This document shows positions 26,352 to 35,024 of a stretch of 64,000 nucleotides of DNA, one piece after another. The first letter of the stretch is position 1. Each line of letters begins with the position of its first letter. The stretch comes from Shewanella psychrophila (GTDB taxonomy: Bacteria > Pseudomonadota > Gammaproteobacteria > Enterobacterales > Shewanellaceae): contig NZ_CP014782.1 in assembly GCF_002005305.1 (NCBI RefSeq), positions 1,674,001-1,738,000 of the forward strand, in the 5' to 3' direction. The notes below the pieces were generated by a model, which made no database searches, was not told the DNA's origin, and saw only the letters and a list, made by a program, of their open reading frames with translations. The translations under genes and the position numbers were made by a program.

Positions 26352-28547
26352 CTAAAATGTGTAAGAGACAGAGGCGCTAAAGGTACGTCCTGGTTGAGTG
26401 GGCTGATAACCTGACGTACCGGCAACATCCTGGTAGCGCACATACTCTTTATCGAGTAGGTTTTTAATCGACAGGTTAACTTTGAAGTGGGCATAAACTT
26501 CGTATTGGGCTGCAAGATCGACAATCACCCAACCCGCTGGCGCCGGACAATCCTGCGGACCAGTGAGAGGATCGACACAGGTGGTCACATTCGCCATCTC
26601 GCTCGCCCCATTAACAAGGCCCGAAAGACGTAAGTTGTCGTATCGATAATTGAGAGAGACAGAGCCCTCTAGCGGGGTTAGAGTACGTAACTTTTCATCG
26701 GTGTCATTGTTCTTGCCATCGACCCAGCCCATTTGAAACTGGACGTCCAAATTTTCAGTCAAGTTATAATCTAGGTTGAATTCACCGCCCCAAGAGCTGG
26801 CACTGTCGATATTGACAAATTGACGTTCAAATACGCCGTCACTCTGACGAAGCCCAACCTCAACCCAATCGATAAATCCATCGAATTGGCTGTAGTAATA
26901 GCTTGCCGCAATATCCAGATCTTGCCACTGCCAGCGCATGCCCAGCTCTATGCTCTCACTGGTCTCTTCATGAAGCTCAGAATTAGGGATGATCTCAAAC
27001 GGCGGGAAGGCAAACAGATGGGGAATACTGCCATAGACCTTGTCATAAGGCGCTGCGCGGTAACCTTGAGAATAGGCAAGGTAACCACTTATTCCGTCAC
27101 TGGGTTCATAGCTTAAAGAAATACTTGATGAGATATTATCTGAATCGTTATCTTCCAGAGTAATATTTGAGATCTCAGTTTGTTCAGGTGTCAGGCTATT
27201 TCTGTCATATCGGCTGCTGAGAAGGACTCCCCAGCTATCTGTTAGGCTAATATCATCAGAAATATAGACACTGAAAGAGTCAGTGCTTGCATCGGCGAAA
27301 GGTTTATTCGACCAGTAGGTTTGTTTACCGTTCTCAATCTTATTGCGATTCTTAGTGCGAGAATGATTCAGACTCTGCCCTTCTAAGCCATAGAGAAAAT
27401 TATGCTCTATGCCATATAGTTCGGTCCAGAGATCCATGTCAACGCTGAATCCATAGGTTTTTTCTTTGAACGTTTCATTACTCTCATATCTACGGTATCG
27501 CTCTTGTACATTCATAAATGTGCGCGTGAGCAAGTCGTTAACGTTATTTTCGTTTTCTGTTTCGCCATAGAAGATTTGGCCCGATAAGTTATCAAATAAG
27601 ATGAATGACTCTGGCGAGTATTGCAGCTTGATCTGTTGCACCATTGAGCTTTGCTCTTCATCATTATCACGCTTTACCACATCCCAGGCACCATCAGGCT
27701 GAGGCACGGAACTCGGTGAAGCATTTGTCGACTTGGTCTGACTCTGCCAGTCACTATTGACACTCAACGACCACAGCTTGTTGCTGATAAGATTGGTATT
27801 GAAGGAGATACTAGTGCCATCGATATCGGCAGGGGGACGCGTCCCCCCATAGTTCTGTTGCTCATGGCCTTGCCATTGGCTACCGCGCAACATGACAGGA
27901 ATATCAAATGCTTTGGTGGCTGCGGTGAAAGACAACTTCTTCTGTTCGTTAACCCCGCTATACAGGCCTTTTAACGACAGATAATTATTATGATGATAGA
28001 GGTAATCTGCCGCTTCCTTAGTCTCAACTTTCACCACACCACCTAAAGCACCGGAGCCAAAAAATGCCGAAGCGGGCCCTTTGGCCACCTCGATAGATTT
28101 CACATCATCGAGATCGAAATTAAATCGCCCAACACTGTCGTTAATGTCGCTGGCACCATAACCATCAGCCATCCGCACGCCATCTTTTATCATCAGGATG
28201 CGATTACCTGTTACCCCACGAATAGTAATGTTCTGGGGTGTACCCGCAGAGCCAGTCACTGAAACACCCGGTTCATTTCTAAAAAGATCGGACAGTTCCG
28301 TGGCCACCAAGTTTTCTATATCTGCTGCAGTGATCACTACGGCACTACCCGATATTTCGGTCAGCGGTTTCTCCAGACGGGTACCAACAATCTTGATCAC
28401 CTCCATCTTGTCTTTTTTCTGTTCAACCTTTGTTGAAGGTTCGACCTCTGAGAAACTTAAACCACTGTAAATACAGGTAATAACGGCAACTGAAATGGGT
28501 AATAATTTCATAAACATCATGCTGTGATTGAGAAAGGCCAGCACCAT
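26352..28547 (-). CDS. TonB-dependent receptor, haem/haemoprotein type
   Basis: An outer-membrane active transporter of 731 residues with signal peptide, plug domain (about 60-175: ITIRGVTGNRILMI, GPASAFFGSGALGG) and beta-barrel ending in Phe. Haem-receptor hallmarks are seen: a FRAP-like box YRAAP (496-500) and an NPNL-like box PNSEL (521-525), with a His (H510) between them as in HemR/HmuR-type receptors. The frame opens at 28547, but an inner ATG (28511) may be the true start since a Fur-like site lies at 28554-28568. First gene of a four-gene leftward unit. The ligand is inferred. Confidence 0.88.
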   Translation of the reverse strand: MVLAFLNHSMMFMKLLPISVAVITCIYSGLSFSEVEPSTKVEQKKDKMEVIKIVGTRLEKPLTEISGSAVVITAADIENLVATELSDLFRNEPGVSVTGSAGTPQNITIRGVTGNRILMIKDGVRMADGYGASDINDSVGRFNFDLDDVKSIEVAKGPASAFFGSGALGGVVKVETKEAADYLYHHNNYLSLKGLYSGVNEQKKLSFTAATKAFDIPVMLRGSQWQGHEQQNYGGTRPPADIDGTSISFNTNLISNKLWSLSVNSDWQSQTKSTNASPSSVPQPDGAWDVVKRDNDEEQSSMVQQIKLQYSPESFILFDNLSGQIFYGETENENNVNDLLTRTFMNVQERYRRYESNETFKEKTYGFSVDMDLWTELYGIEHNFLYGLEGQSLNHSRTKNRNKIENGKQTYWSNKPFADASTDSFSVYISDDISLTDSWGVLLSSRYDRNSLTPEQTEISNITLEDNDSDNISSSISLSYEPSDGISGYLAYSQGYRAAPYDKVYGSIPHLFAFPPFEIIPNSELHEETSESIELGMRWQWQDLDIAASYYYSQFDGFIDWVEVGLRQSDGVFERQFVNIDSASSWGGEFNLDYNLTENLDVQFQMGWVDGKNNDTDEKLRTLTPLEGSVSLNYRYDNLRLSGLVNGASEMANVTTCVDPLTGPQDCPAPAGWVIVDLAAQYEVYAHFKVNLSIKNLLDKEYVRYQDVAGTSGYQPTQPGRTFSASVSYTF

Positions 28548-28553
28548 ACACCC

Positions 28554-28568
28554 AGATAATAATGATTA
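28554..28568. promoter_or_regulatory. Fur-like box upstream of the TonB receptor
   Basis: AGATAATAATGATTA matches 11 of 14 fixed positions of the 7-1-7 Fur consensus TGATAATnATTATCA. It lies just before the receptor gene. Iron control is expected for haem uptake; no binding has been shown. Confidence 0.5.
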
Positions 28569-28623
28569 CCATTTAGATTACAGTGAAACATTCGTTAATA
28601 TGATGTTGATCACACTAATCGTA

Positions 28624-28638
28624 ATGAGATCGATTATC
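28624..28638. promoter_or_regulatory. Second Fur-like box, near the ExbB-like gene
   Basis: Around TGAGATCGATTATC, 10 of 14 positions fit the Fur consensus. It is about 60 bases before the ExbB-like start and could let one regulator govern both divergent units. Confidence 0.4.
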
Positions 28639-28697
28639 GTTTGCATTGGTTTTTTATCTATATATTATTCCTGCTTTTTTTACAGGGATCACAATTT

Positions 28698-29225
28698 ATG
28701 AACATTTTCTTACTCGAAGGGCTACTCGCTAACCTGTCTGGATATCTGATGACACCGGTACTCATTTGTATCGTCTTATTATTAATTTACTCCATCTATG
28801 CCATGGGACGATTTGCGGGCTTATTTTACGTAAGACGTAAGAATGCTCAGGGATACAGGCAGACGATTCAGATAAAAGAGCGTAAATGGTATTCGGGTTA
28901 TCCCATACATAACTATTTCGTTAATAACCCAAAGGCTTGTGAAGATGAGCTCGAGGTGTTCGCCCTCAAGAAGCTTGAAAACTTGCGTGTTGTTACTCGT
29001 GTCGCTCCCATGCTGGGACTCATTGCCACTATGGTACCTATGGGTCCTGCACTCAAAGCACTTGCTGACGGTAATATTCAAGGGATCAGTGAGAGTCTTA
29101 TCATCGCTTTCGCCTCGGTTATCTGGGGTCTGGTTATCGCAACCCTTACCTTCTGGCCTGCATCGGTAAAGAAGCGCTGGTTCGCGGCAGAATTGATTAA
29201 TATTCGTAAGTTAAGGGGAGAATGA
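28698..29225 (+). CDS. MotA/TolQ/ExbB proton-channel family protein (HmuU-like)
   Basis: A 175-residue inner-membrane protein; I choose ATG 28698 because AGGGA lies upstream, although the frame opens at 28641. Transmembrane helices are at about 18-40, 103-118 and 132-153. The stretch LRVVTRVAPMLGLIATMVPMG followed by SLIIAFASVIWGLVIATL has the ExbB/TolQ arrangement (…APLLGLLGTV… and …GLLVAIP…). Such proteins conduct protons with an ExbD/TolR partner. The next gene overlaps it by 4 bases (ATGA). In Bacteroidetes hmu loci HmuU is of this family. Confidence 0.85.
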   Translation: MNIFLLEGLLANLSGYLMTPVLICIVLLLIYSIYAMGRFAGLFYVRRKNAQGYRQTIQIKERKWYSGYPIHNYFVNNPKACEDELEVFALKKLENLRVVTRVAPMLGLIATMVPMGPALKALADGNIQGISESLIIAFASVIWGLVIATLTFWPASVKKRWFAAELINIRKLRGE

Positions 29226-29581
29226 AGGTGCGTTTCTTAGATGAAGATGAAGAGCTCAACCCTATCCTGTCCAGCGTTAATCTTATCGATGTTTTTCTGG
29301 TGCTCATCGCCGCCCTGTTAATCGCCATAGCACAGAACCCCCTGAATACGTTTTCAGCCGAAAATGTCACCCTAGTTAAGAATGCAGGTAAGCCCAATAT
29401 GGAGGTCATCGTCAAGGAAGGCAAAGAGATCAAACAGTACAAATCATCGGGGAATATCGGCAGCGGAGAAGGTGCTCGTGCCGGCATAGCTTACAAGATG
29501 GCCGACGGTTCGATGATTTATGTGCCTGAAGACACTGGCAGTTCGCCCTCAGATAAACAAGCAGCAATAAATAACCAGTAA
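29222..29581 (+). CDS. DUF2149 protein, ExbD-like topology (HmuV-like)
   Basis: A 119-residue protein overlapping the ExbB-like stop by ATGA. It has a short cytoplasmic head (FLDEDEELNPILSS), one transmembrane helix (about 19-38) with an Asp at residue 23 (NLIDVFLVLIAALL), and a periplasmic tail. ExbD/TolR have the same layout, with a proton-carrying Asp at the start of the helix, so I infer it is the motor partner of the preceding protein. DUF2149 proteins occur with CobN-like genes in hmu-type loci. The tail ends in a flexible Ser/Asp-rich segment. Confidence 0.8.
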   Translation: MKVRFLDEDEELNPILSSVNLIDVFLVLIAALLIAIAQNPLNTFSAENVTLVKNAGKPNMEVIVKEGKEIKQYKSSGNIGSGEGARAGIAYKMADGSMIYVPEDTGSSPSDKQAAINNQ

Positions 29582-29599
29582 AGAAGTGAGCAAAACATC

Positions 29600-32500
29600 A
29601 TGTTTCTACGTGTATTGATACTGATATTCATGCTAATGCCAGGTTTTAGTCAGGCAGATGCGACAGAGCGTGCCGAAAAGAGTACCAAGCGAGTACTCAT
29701 GGTCATGTCAAACTATAACTCGACCCCAAAAAAGGCACTATTAACAAAACTAGCAAAAGATCAGCCATTCGAACTCATCCAACTCATCACCAAAGGGAAG
29801 TCTGATAAGGAGATTGCTGAGCAGTGGCGCAGCGCCGATCTAGTGATGCTAGATGGCATCAACCCATCTCTATCTGAGTATATGTTCGAAAAATTCGAGA
29901 CGATACCCACACTGTTTCCTCAGTTAAAAATCGTTTCACTGGGGGATCTTGAAGGTAAGACATTCAATCAGAACCTTGCCGTCGAACAGAGTCAGATGCT
30001 GGCAGAGTATTTTCGTAATGCTGGCGGTAGAAACTACAAAAACATGATGGCTTATATTGCTGGTGACGTGTTCAATATCAGTAAGATAAAGGCGCCAAAA
30101 CCATCAGTCACTCCGGTAACCGGCCTGTATCATCCACAATATACTGATCTACTAACCGATAATGAGCAGGCGTTTTTTACCTGGCTTGCCCCAACTAAAC
30201 AACAAGCGGTGATCACCATAGGAATCCACCGCTCGGCTATAGATTATGAGCAACAGCAAGTTGTCGATGCCATGATCAACGGCATAGAAGCAAAAGGCCA
30301 ACGTGCCTTCGCTTTCTTCTATGACGATAAAGAGGATAAGTTAACATACACTGACTTGTTAACAGATGACGATGGGCAAGTACGTGCTAACCTTATGATC
30401 AACTATCGCTCGCTTCATTATGTGAAAAAACGCCGCGACGAATTTGAGCAACTTGGGATCCCTATAATTCATGCGCTTAACTATGTCGATGGTGACAGTG
30501 AGCATTTCGCACAAGCTCAAGCAGGAATATCCCCAGGCTTAACCCCATTTCTTCTGGTTATGCCAGAAGATACTGGCAGTATCGACCCCTCTATTATCGC
30601 AGCCAATGAAAGGGGCAATAAGGTGGTGATGCCCAGAGAGATGAATGCCCTCATCGAGCGCACCGTCAACCATGCCAAACTTGCCATCACCGCTAATAAA
30701 GACAAACGTGTCGCGACATTTATCTGGAATTACCCACCTGGTGAAAAAAACATAGGCGCAGCATTTCTTGATGTCCCAGCCTCAATAGAGGTGATTGCCA
30801 AGGCAATGAGAGAAGACGGTTATAACGTCAATCCTAAGCCAGCAAAAGAGATCATCGAATCTGCAGGTAAATTACTGCGCCCCTATTATCGTGACGAAGA
30901 TGCCAGTGGCTTATTAAATGAAGATTTAGCCGACCTACTCCCCCTATCGATTTATAATGCTTGGTTTGCAGACTTACCAATATCGGTTCAAGAATCAATC
31001 AACAAGCGATGGGGACAGGCCAAAGACAGCCCTATGCTTACCGACAAGGACGGCGAGCTTGCCTTCATCATTCCTCGGATGAACCTTGGCAATCTTATCG
31101 TGCTTCCCCAAGGGGGCCGCAGTAATGATATCAGTGAGCAAGGAGCCCTTTATCATGATATGAAAACCCCTATTAATCATGGATTTTTGGCCATCTATCT
31201 CTACGCCGAGCAAGTCTTTAATGCCGATGCCATTATTCACTTGGGCACCCATGGCTCACAAGAGTGGTTGCCCGGCAAAGAGCGTGGACTTTCGGTCAAT
31301 GACTCACCCAACTTAGCCGTTGGTAATGTGCCAGTATTTTACCCTTACATCATAGACAATGTCGGTGAGGCGATGCAGGCAAAACGTCGAGGCCGAGCAA
31401 CCACTATCAGCCATCTGACCCCAGGTTTTGCTAAGGCAGGTCTGTATGCCGATATCGCTAAACTCAACGACCTGCTGTCAAATTATCGCCTGTTGGATGA
31501 GGGACAAACGAAAGAGAATACCAAGAAAAATATCACCAAAAAAGTTGAAGCCCTTAACCTGCTAAAAGATTTAGCCATGGAAAAGCAGGAGTTTGACCGT
31601 GATTTCGACAAGAATTTAGCCCGACTCCAAGATCAGCTTACCGAGATGGCTGAACAGGCTCAGCCGCTCGGAGTACATACCTTCGGCTTGCTACCTAAAG
31701 AGCAGCACTTGTATAGCACCATGCTGCAGATGTTGGGCGATGATTTTACCAAAGCGGCCAAAGTCTACGAAAATGACCACGGCCTGACTCTACCTGCTGA
31801 TAAACAGAAAGACAGGCTGAACGTGACACATCTCGAGGCTTTAGCTGGCTTCCAACTGTTACAGGCCTCGATTCAAGGTAAACAGCTTGATGACTTAAGC
31901 CAAGAGTTACAAACCTGGCTCAGTACTGCAAAGCAATACTGGGATAATTTTGCCAAGATTGCCGAGACAGAGAACTTACTCTTAGCCCTATCGGCTAACT
32001 ATATTCCTGTGTCATATGGCGGCGATCCAATTCGTAGCCCTGAGTCAGTACCAACCGGACGTAATCTTATTGGATTCAATCCGGCAAAGGTGCCATCGAA
32101 AGAAGCCTATGCGGCGGGTGTATTGCTGCTGGAACAGACAGTGGCGGATTACCGAGAAAAGCACGGTAAGTACCCAGACAAACTGGCTTTTTCTCTCTGG
32201 TCGCTGGAAACCATGCGTCATCATGGGGCCTTAGAAGCACAAATACTTCAAGCGCTGGGTGTTAAACCCCAATGGGACGATCAAGATGATGTCATTGGGG
32301 TCGAAGTGATCCCCATGAGTGAGCTCAAACGCCCAAGGATTGACGTGGTGGTATCGGCAACGGGTCTATACAGAGATGCCTTCCCCAATGTCATGCTCTG
32401 GATGGCGGATGCTATCGATACCATAGCGACAATGAAGGAGGACAATAATTTTGCCTATCGCCATTCTCAAGCAATGAAACAGCAACTGGTGGATGAAGGT

Positions 32501-33559
32501 AAAACGGAAGAGGAAGCCGATTATCTCTCCAGCATTCGTATTTTTTCAAATGATTCTGGCACTTACGGTTCAGGTCTTGCGGATCAGACGTTGAACTCTG
32601 GCAATTGGGAAACCGATGATCAGATGAGTTCACTCTATGTAAAACGAATGGGTTATGCCTATGGAAAAGACGAGAGTCGCTGGAGCGAGAAAGTCAGCGA
32701 TGTCGATCTCTATGGCAAGGCCCTGTCTGGTACCGATGCGGTGATATTTTCCCGTTCGACCAACCTCTATGCCCTACTGACTAATGATGATCCCTTCCAA
32801 TACTTCGGCGGTATTGGTCAGGCAGTAAGAAACATTGATGGTCAGACGCCTGAGATGTATATCAGTAACTTACGCCGTAAAGATAAAATAAAGTCACAAA
32901 CTATGGCCAGCTTTCTCAATAACGAGATGCGTGGGCGCTACTTCCACCCTCGCTGGATAGAGGCAATGCAAGCGTCAGGTTATGCCGGGGCGACAACCAT
33001 ACTCGATCGTATCAATAATCTCTGGGGCTGGGAGGTAATGACACCAGAGTTAGTAAGAGACGATCAGTGGCAGGAGGTATTTGAGGTCTATATTGAAGAT
33101 AAGTATCAGTTAGATATGCAGGCCTTCTTCGAAGAGAACAACGCACACGCGCTGGCTCAAATGCTTGAACGCATGATTGAGGCCAATCGTAAGGACTACT
33201 GGAAAACCGATGAAGCAACCATTAAAAAGATGCTTGAAACCTATATCAGTCTCGCTAATCGCTTCGATGTAGTCACAGATAACGACAAATTTACCGAATT
33301 TGTCGAAACCCGGGGGGCAGGCTTTGGCTTGGCACCACTGGCACCTGCGTTAGAAGTTCCACAGCCCAGCCAGTCAAAACCTACACAGGCAAAACAACAG
33401 GTCACGGGACAGAAACTGGAGCAGGTGCAAAAACCAAGTGAACAAAAAGATGATTTCTGGTATCTAGTTCCCCTATTCGCCTTGCTATTTATCTTCTTCG
33501 CTGGCGCAGTCAAGCCATTATTGACGAGAGAGCCTCAGCGAGGCAAAGACGTCGGCTAG
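29600..33559 (+). CDS. Periplasmic CobN-like chelatase, HmuS type
   Basis: A 1319-residue relative of the large subunits of cobalt and magnesium chelatases (CobN/BchH). The core motif HLGTHGSQEWLPGKERG starts at H547, followed by NVPVFYPYIIDN and GRATTISHLTPGF. Unlike cytoplasmic CobN, it begins with a signal peptide (1-20, SQADA) and ends with a transmembrane helix (about 1285-1307) and a basic tail, so the body is periplasmic. No CobS/CobT or BchI/BchD-type ATPase is nearby. Together with the ExbB-like and DUF2149 genes this matches the HmuS-U-V set, where HmuS has been linked to removing iron from haem. Reaction here inferred. Confidence 0.85.
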   Translation: MFLRVLILIFMLMPGFSQADATERAEKSTKRVLMVMSNYNSTPKKALLTKLAKDQPFELIQLITKGKSDKEIAEQWRSADLVMLDGINPSLSEYMFEKFETIPTLFPQLKIVSLGDLEGKTFNQNLAVEQSQMLAEYFRNAGGRNYKNMMAYIAGDVFNISKIKAPKPSVTPVTGLYHPQYTDLLTDNEQAFFTWLAPTKQQAVITIGIHRSAIDYEQQQVVDAMINGIEAKGQRAFAFFYDDKEDKLTYTDLLTDDDGQVRANLMINYRSLHYVKKRRDEFEQLGIPIIHALNYVDGDSEHFAQAQAGISPGLTPFLLVMPEDTGSIDPSIIAANERGNKVVMPREMNALIERTVNHAKLAITANKDKRVATFIWNYPPGEKNIGAAFLDVPASIEVIAKAMREDGYNVNPKPAKEIIESAGKLLRPYYRDEDASGLLNEDLADLLPLSIYNAWFADLPISVQESINKRWGQAKDSPMLTDKDGELAFIIPRMNLGNLIVLPQGGRSNDISEQGALYHDMKTPINHGFLAIYLYAEQVFNADAIIHLGTHGSQEWLPGKERGLSVNDSPNLAVGNVPVFYPYIIDNVGEAMQAKRRGRATTISHLTPGFAKAGLYADIAKLNDLLSNYRLLDEGQTKENTKKNITKKVEALNLLKDLAMEKQEFDRDFDKNLARLQDQLTEMAEQAQPLGVHTFGLLPKEQHLYSTMLQMLGDDFTKAAKVYENDHGLTLPADKQKDRLNVTHLEALAGFQLLQASIQGKQLDDLSQELQTWLSTAKQYWDNFAKIAETENLLLALSANYIPVSYGGDPIRSPESVPTGRNLIGFNPAKVPSKEAYAAGVLLLEQTVADYREKHGKYPDKLAFSLWSLETMRHHGALEAQILQALGVKPQWDDQDDVIGVEVIPMSELKRPRIDVVVSATGLYRDAFPNVMLWMADAIDTIATMKEDNNFAYRHSQAMKQQLVDEGKTEEEADYLSSIRIFSNDSGTYGSGLADQTLNSGNWETDDQMSSLYVKRMGYAYGKDESRWSEKVSDVDLYGKALSGTDAVIFSRSTNLYALLTNDDPFQYFGGIGQAVRNIDGQTPEMYISNLRRKDKIKSQTMASFLNNEMRGRYFHPRWIEAMQASGYAGATTILDRINNLWGWEVMTPELVRDDQWQEVFEVYIEDKYQLDMQAFFEENNAHALAQMLERMIEANRKDYWKTDEATIKKMLETYISLANRFDVVTDNDKFTEFVETRGAGFGLAPLAPALEVPQPSQSKPTQAKQQVTGQKLEQVQKPSEQKDDFWYLVPLFALLFIFFAGAVKPLLTREPQRGKDVG

Positions 33560-33604
33560 CTGACGCCGTAAACATCAGAGGTATAGGAATAAAAAAACAA
33601 AAAC

Positions 33605-33634
33605 GGCAGAGCGTATTAACGCCCTGCCATTTTA
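33605..33634. terminator. Bidirectional terminator after the CobN-like gene
   Basis: Stem GGCAGAGCG/CGCCCTGCC (one mismatch, six-base loop) is followed by ATTTTATT on the plus strand and T-rich sequence on the minus strand. It separates two convergent genes. Confidence 0.75.
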
Positions 33635-33668
33635 TTGAACATGGTAAATGAATTTATAATATTCAATA

Positions 33669-34706
33669 TTAAGCGAGTTCTGCCTCAAGCTCAGCTTTTG
33701 ACACCCCATGCCACTGATAATGATTATTGGCCTTCTTACTCACCACACCTTCATCGAATAGCCTAGCAAAAATTTCATCCACCTCATCAGTAGAAAAATT
33801 TAAGTGCTTACTCACCGCCCGTTTGCTGCAATTCACTCGATTTGAGCTTAATGCCTGGATAACTTGTTCATAGGAGGTTTTCTCGGGTTCACTCACAGTA
33901 TCTGTTTCATCAAAATGAGACAGTAATTCGGTGGGCATACTCTCCTTCGCGGTAAAGCCCTCGATGGTCAGCGGCTTCATGTTATGAAATTGATGGCGAA
34001 AACGATTCTCTTCACCGATAAGACCGACAAAGAAGGCAGCGAAGAAATCTAGCAATACCGAGAGAAAAACCACTAGACCCAGCTGAGCCGTGCTAGCCTG
34101 AATGTTCAAAAAGCTGGCTAAGCTGTCGATCAAGCCAATGACAGAGCCTTGACTGACTAGGGGCAAGCTATCTCGCTCCATGGCCAAAGTTTGTTGCTCC
34201 AGCCTCAGCTTATTATTCTCTTTCTGAATACGCGTTACCCCGGTAGCAATGCGCTCCATCTGAATGTATTTCTCGGCGGCCACATTATTGAGCGCTATCT
34301 GCTTCTCGATGGCCTCAATCTGCATATTAAAAGCATTAACCTTACTTTGTTGTACGTTGACATGCTCCTGAGCCTTGTTAGTCGCGCTGTTGATGCCACC
34401 CACTGAACCACCGATTGAGATAGCCGCGAGCACCAGATAGAAGCCTAATGCGGATAACATGCCAGGGTAGTTACGTCTCCCATGACGTTCGCCCACCTCA
34501 TACCAGGCAAAAAATTTACCCAGTTCGAAAATCACCGCTAGGCCGCCAAACAACAACTGCATCACAGGGTCGTCATCAATGGACAGAAACAGCAATAGGG
34601 AGAATACGATGGAGGCTAAGATAGAAGCGCCAGTGAAGCTATAGACGCTCCACATGGCGAACTTACCTTTCGGGAAACGTAGGGCTAAATCTTGATTGTA
34701 AAACAT
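33669..34706 (-). CDS. Membrane protein with coiled coil and C-terminal winged helix, unknown function
   Basis: A 345-residue protein I do not recognise. It has two or three N-terminal transmembrane segments (about 18-42, 48-66, 82-104), a long charged coiled coil (about 115-185, QIEAIEKQIALNN, ENNKLRLEQQTLAMERD) and a further membrane helix at about 208-228. The cytoplasmic C-terminus (about 275-335) looks like a winged-helix domain (QALSSNRVNCSKRAVSKHLNFS, VDEIFARLFDEGVVSKKANN). The layout resembles phage or plasmid-type membrane proteins that carry a DNA-binding tail. No operon partner is evident. Confidence 0.6.
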   Translation of the reverse strand: MFYNQDLALRFPKGKFAMWSVYSFTGASILASIVFSLLLFLSIDDDPVMQLLFGGLAVIFELGKFFAWYEVGERHGRRNYPGMLSALGFYLVLAAISIGGSVGGINSATNKAQEHVNVQQSKVNAFNMQIEAIEKQIALNNVAAEKYIQMERIATGVTRIQKENNKLRLEQQTLAMERDSLPLVSQGSVIGLIDSLASFLNIQASTAQLGLVVFLSVLLDFFAAFFVGLIGEENRFRHQFHNMKPLTIEGFTAKESMPTELLSHFDETDTVSEPEKTSYEQVIQALSSNRVNCSKRAVSKHLNFSTDEVDEIFARLFDEGVVSKKANNHYQWHGVSKAELEAELA

Positions 34707-35024
34707 ATCTGACTTCTATGTCGGCGAGCCGGTGCTCTTGGTCCGCAGCTTAACTCTGCAGACAGAAAAAATGGAGCGCTAGCATACATGAAATCTACGC
34801 TATTTCCCTTATAAACCACGGCCTAGCAGCACTTGTTGGCGGTTTTTCATTCGCCGATGAGAAATCTGCTTAAAGCCTGCTCGCCTATGTGTATCGGGTA
34901 TTGATACAGTGTAAATACAGGGTTAATTGTCAACGCCATAAAAATAACGGCCTTGCATCGCTAATCGATACAAGGCCGTAAACTGACTTATCACTTATAA
35001 CTTATGACTACGATACAACTGAGA
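34707..35024. other. Intergenic region between unknown membrane protein and MacB operon
   Basis: About 318 bases. It holds the terminator of the leftward exporter operon (34947-34979) and presumably the promoter of the gene at 33669-34706. Nothing else is evident. Confidence 0.6.
34947..34979 (-). terminator. Terminator of the MacB-type exporter operon
   Basis: A 14-bp stem with one mismatch (ACGGCCTTG...CAAGGCCGT, inner ATCG/CGAT) is followed on the minus strand by TTATTTTTA, 45 bases beyond the permease stop. Confidence 0.8.

Noticed and set aside
29600..33559. Reading the CobN-like gene as cobalamin-synthesis cobaltochelatase
   Set aside because: It has a signal peptide and membrane anchor, no CobS/CobT or other cob genes, and lies with a haem-type receptor and ExbB-like partner.
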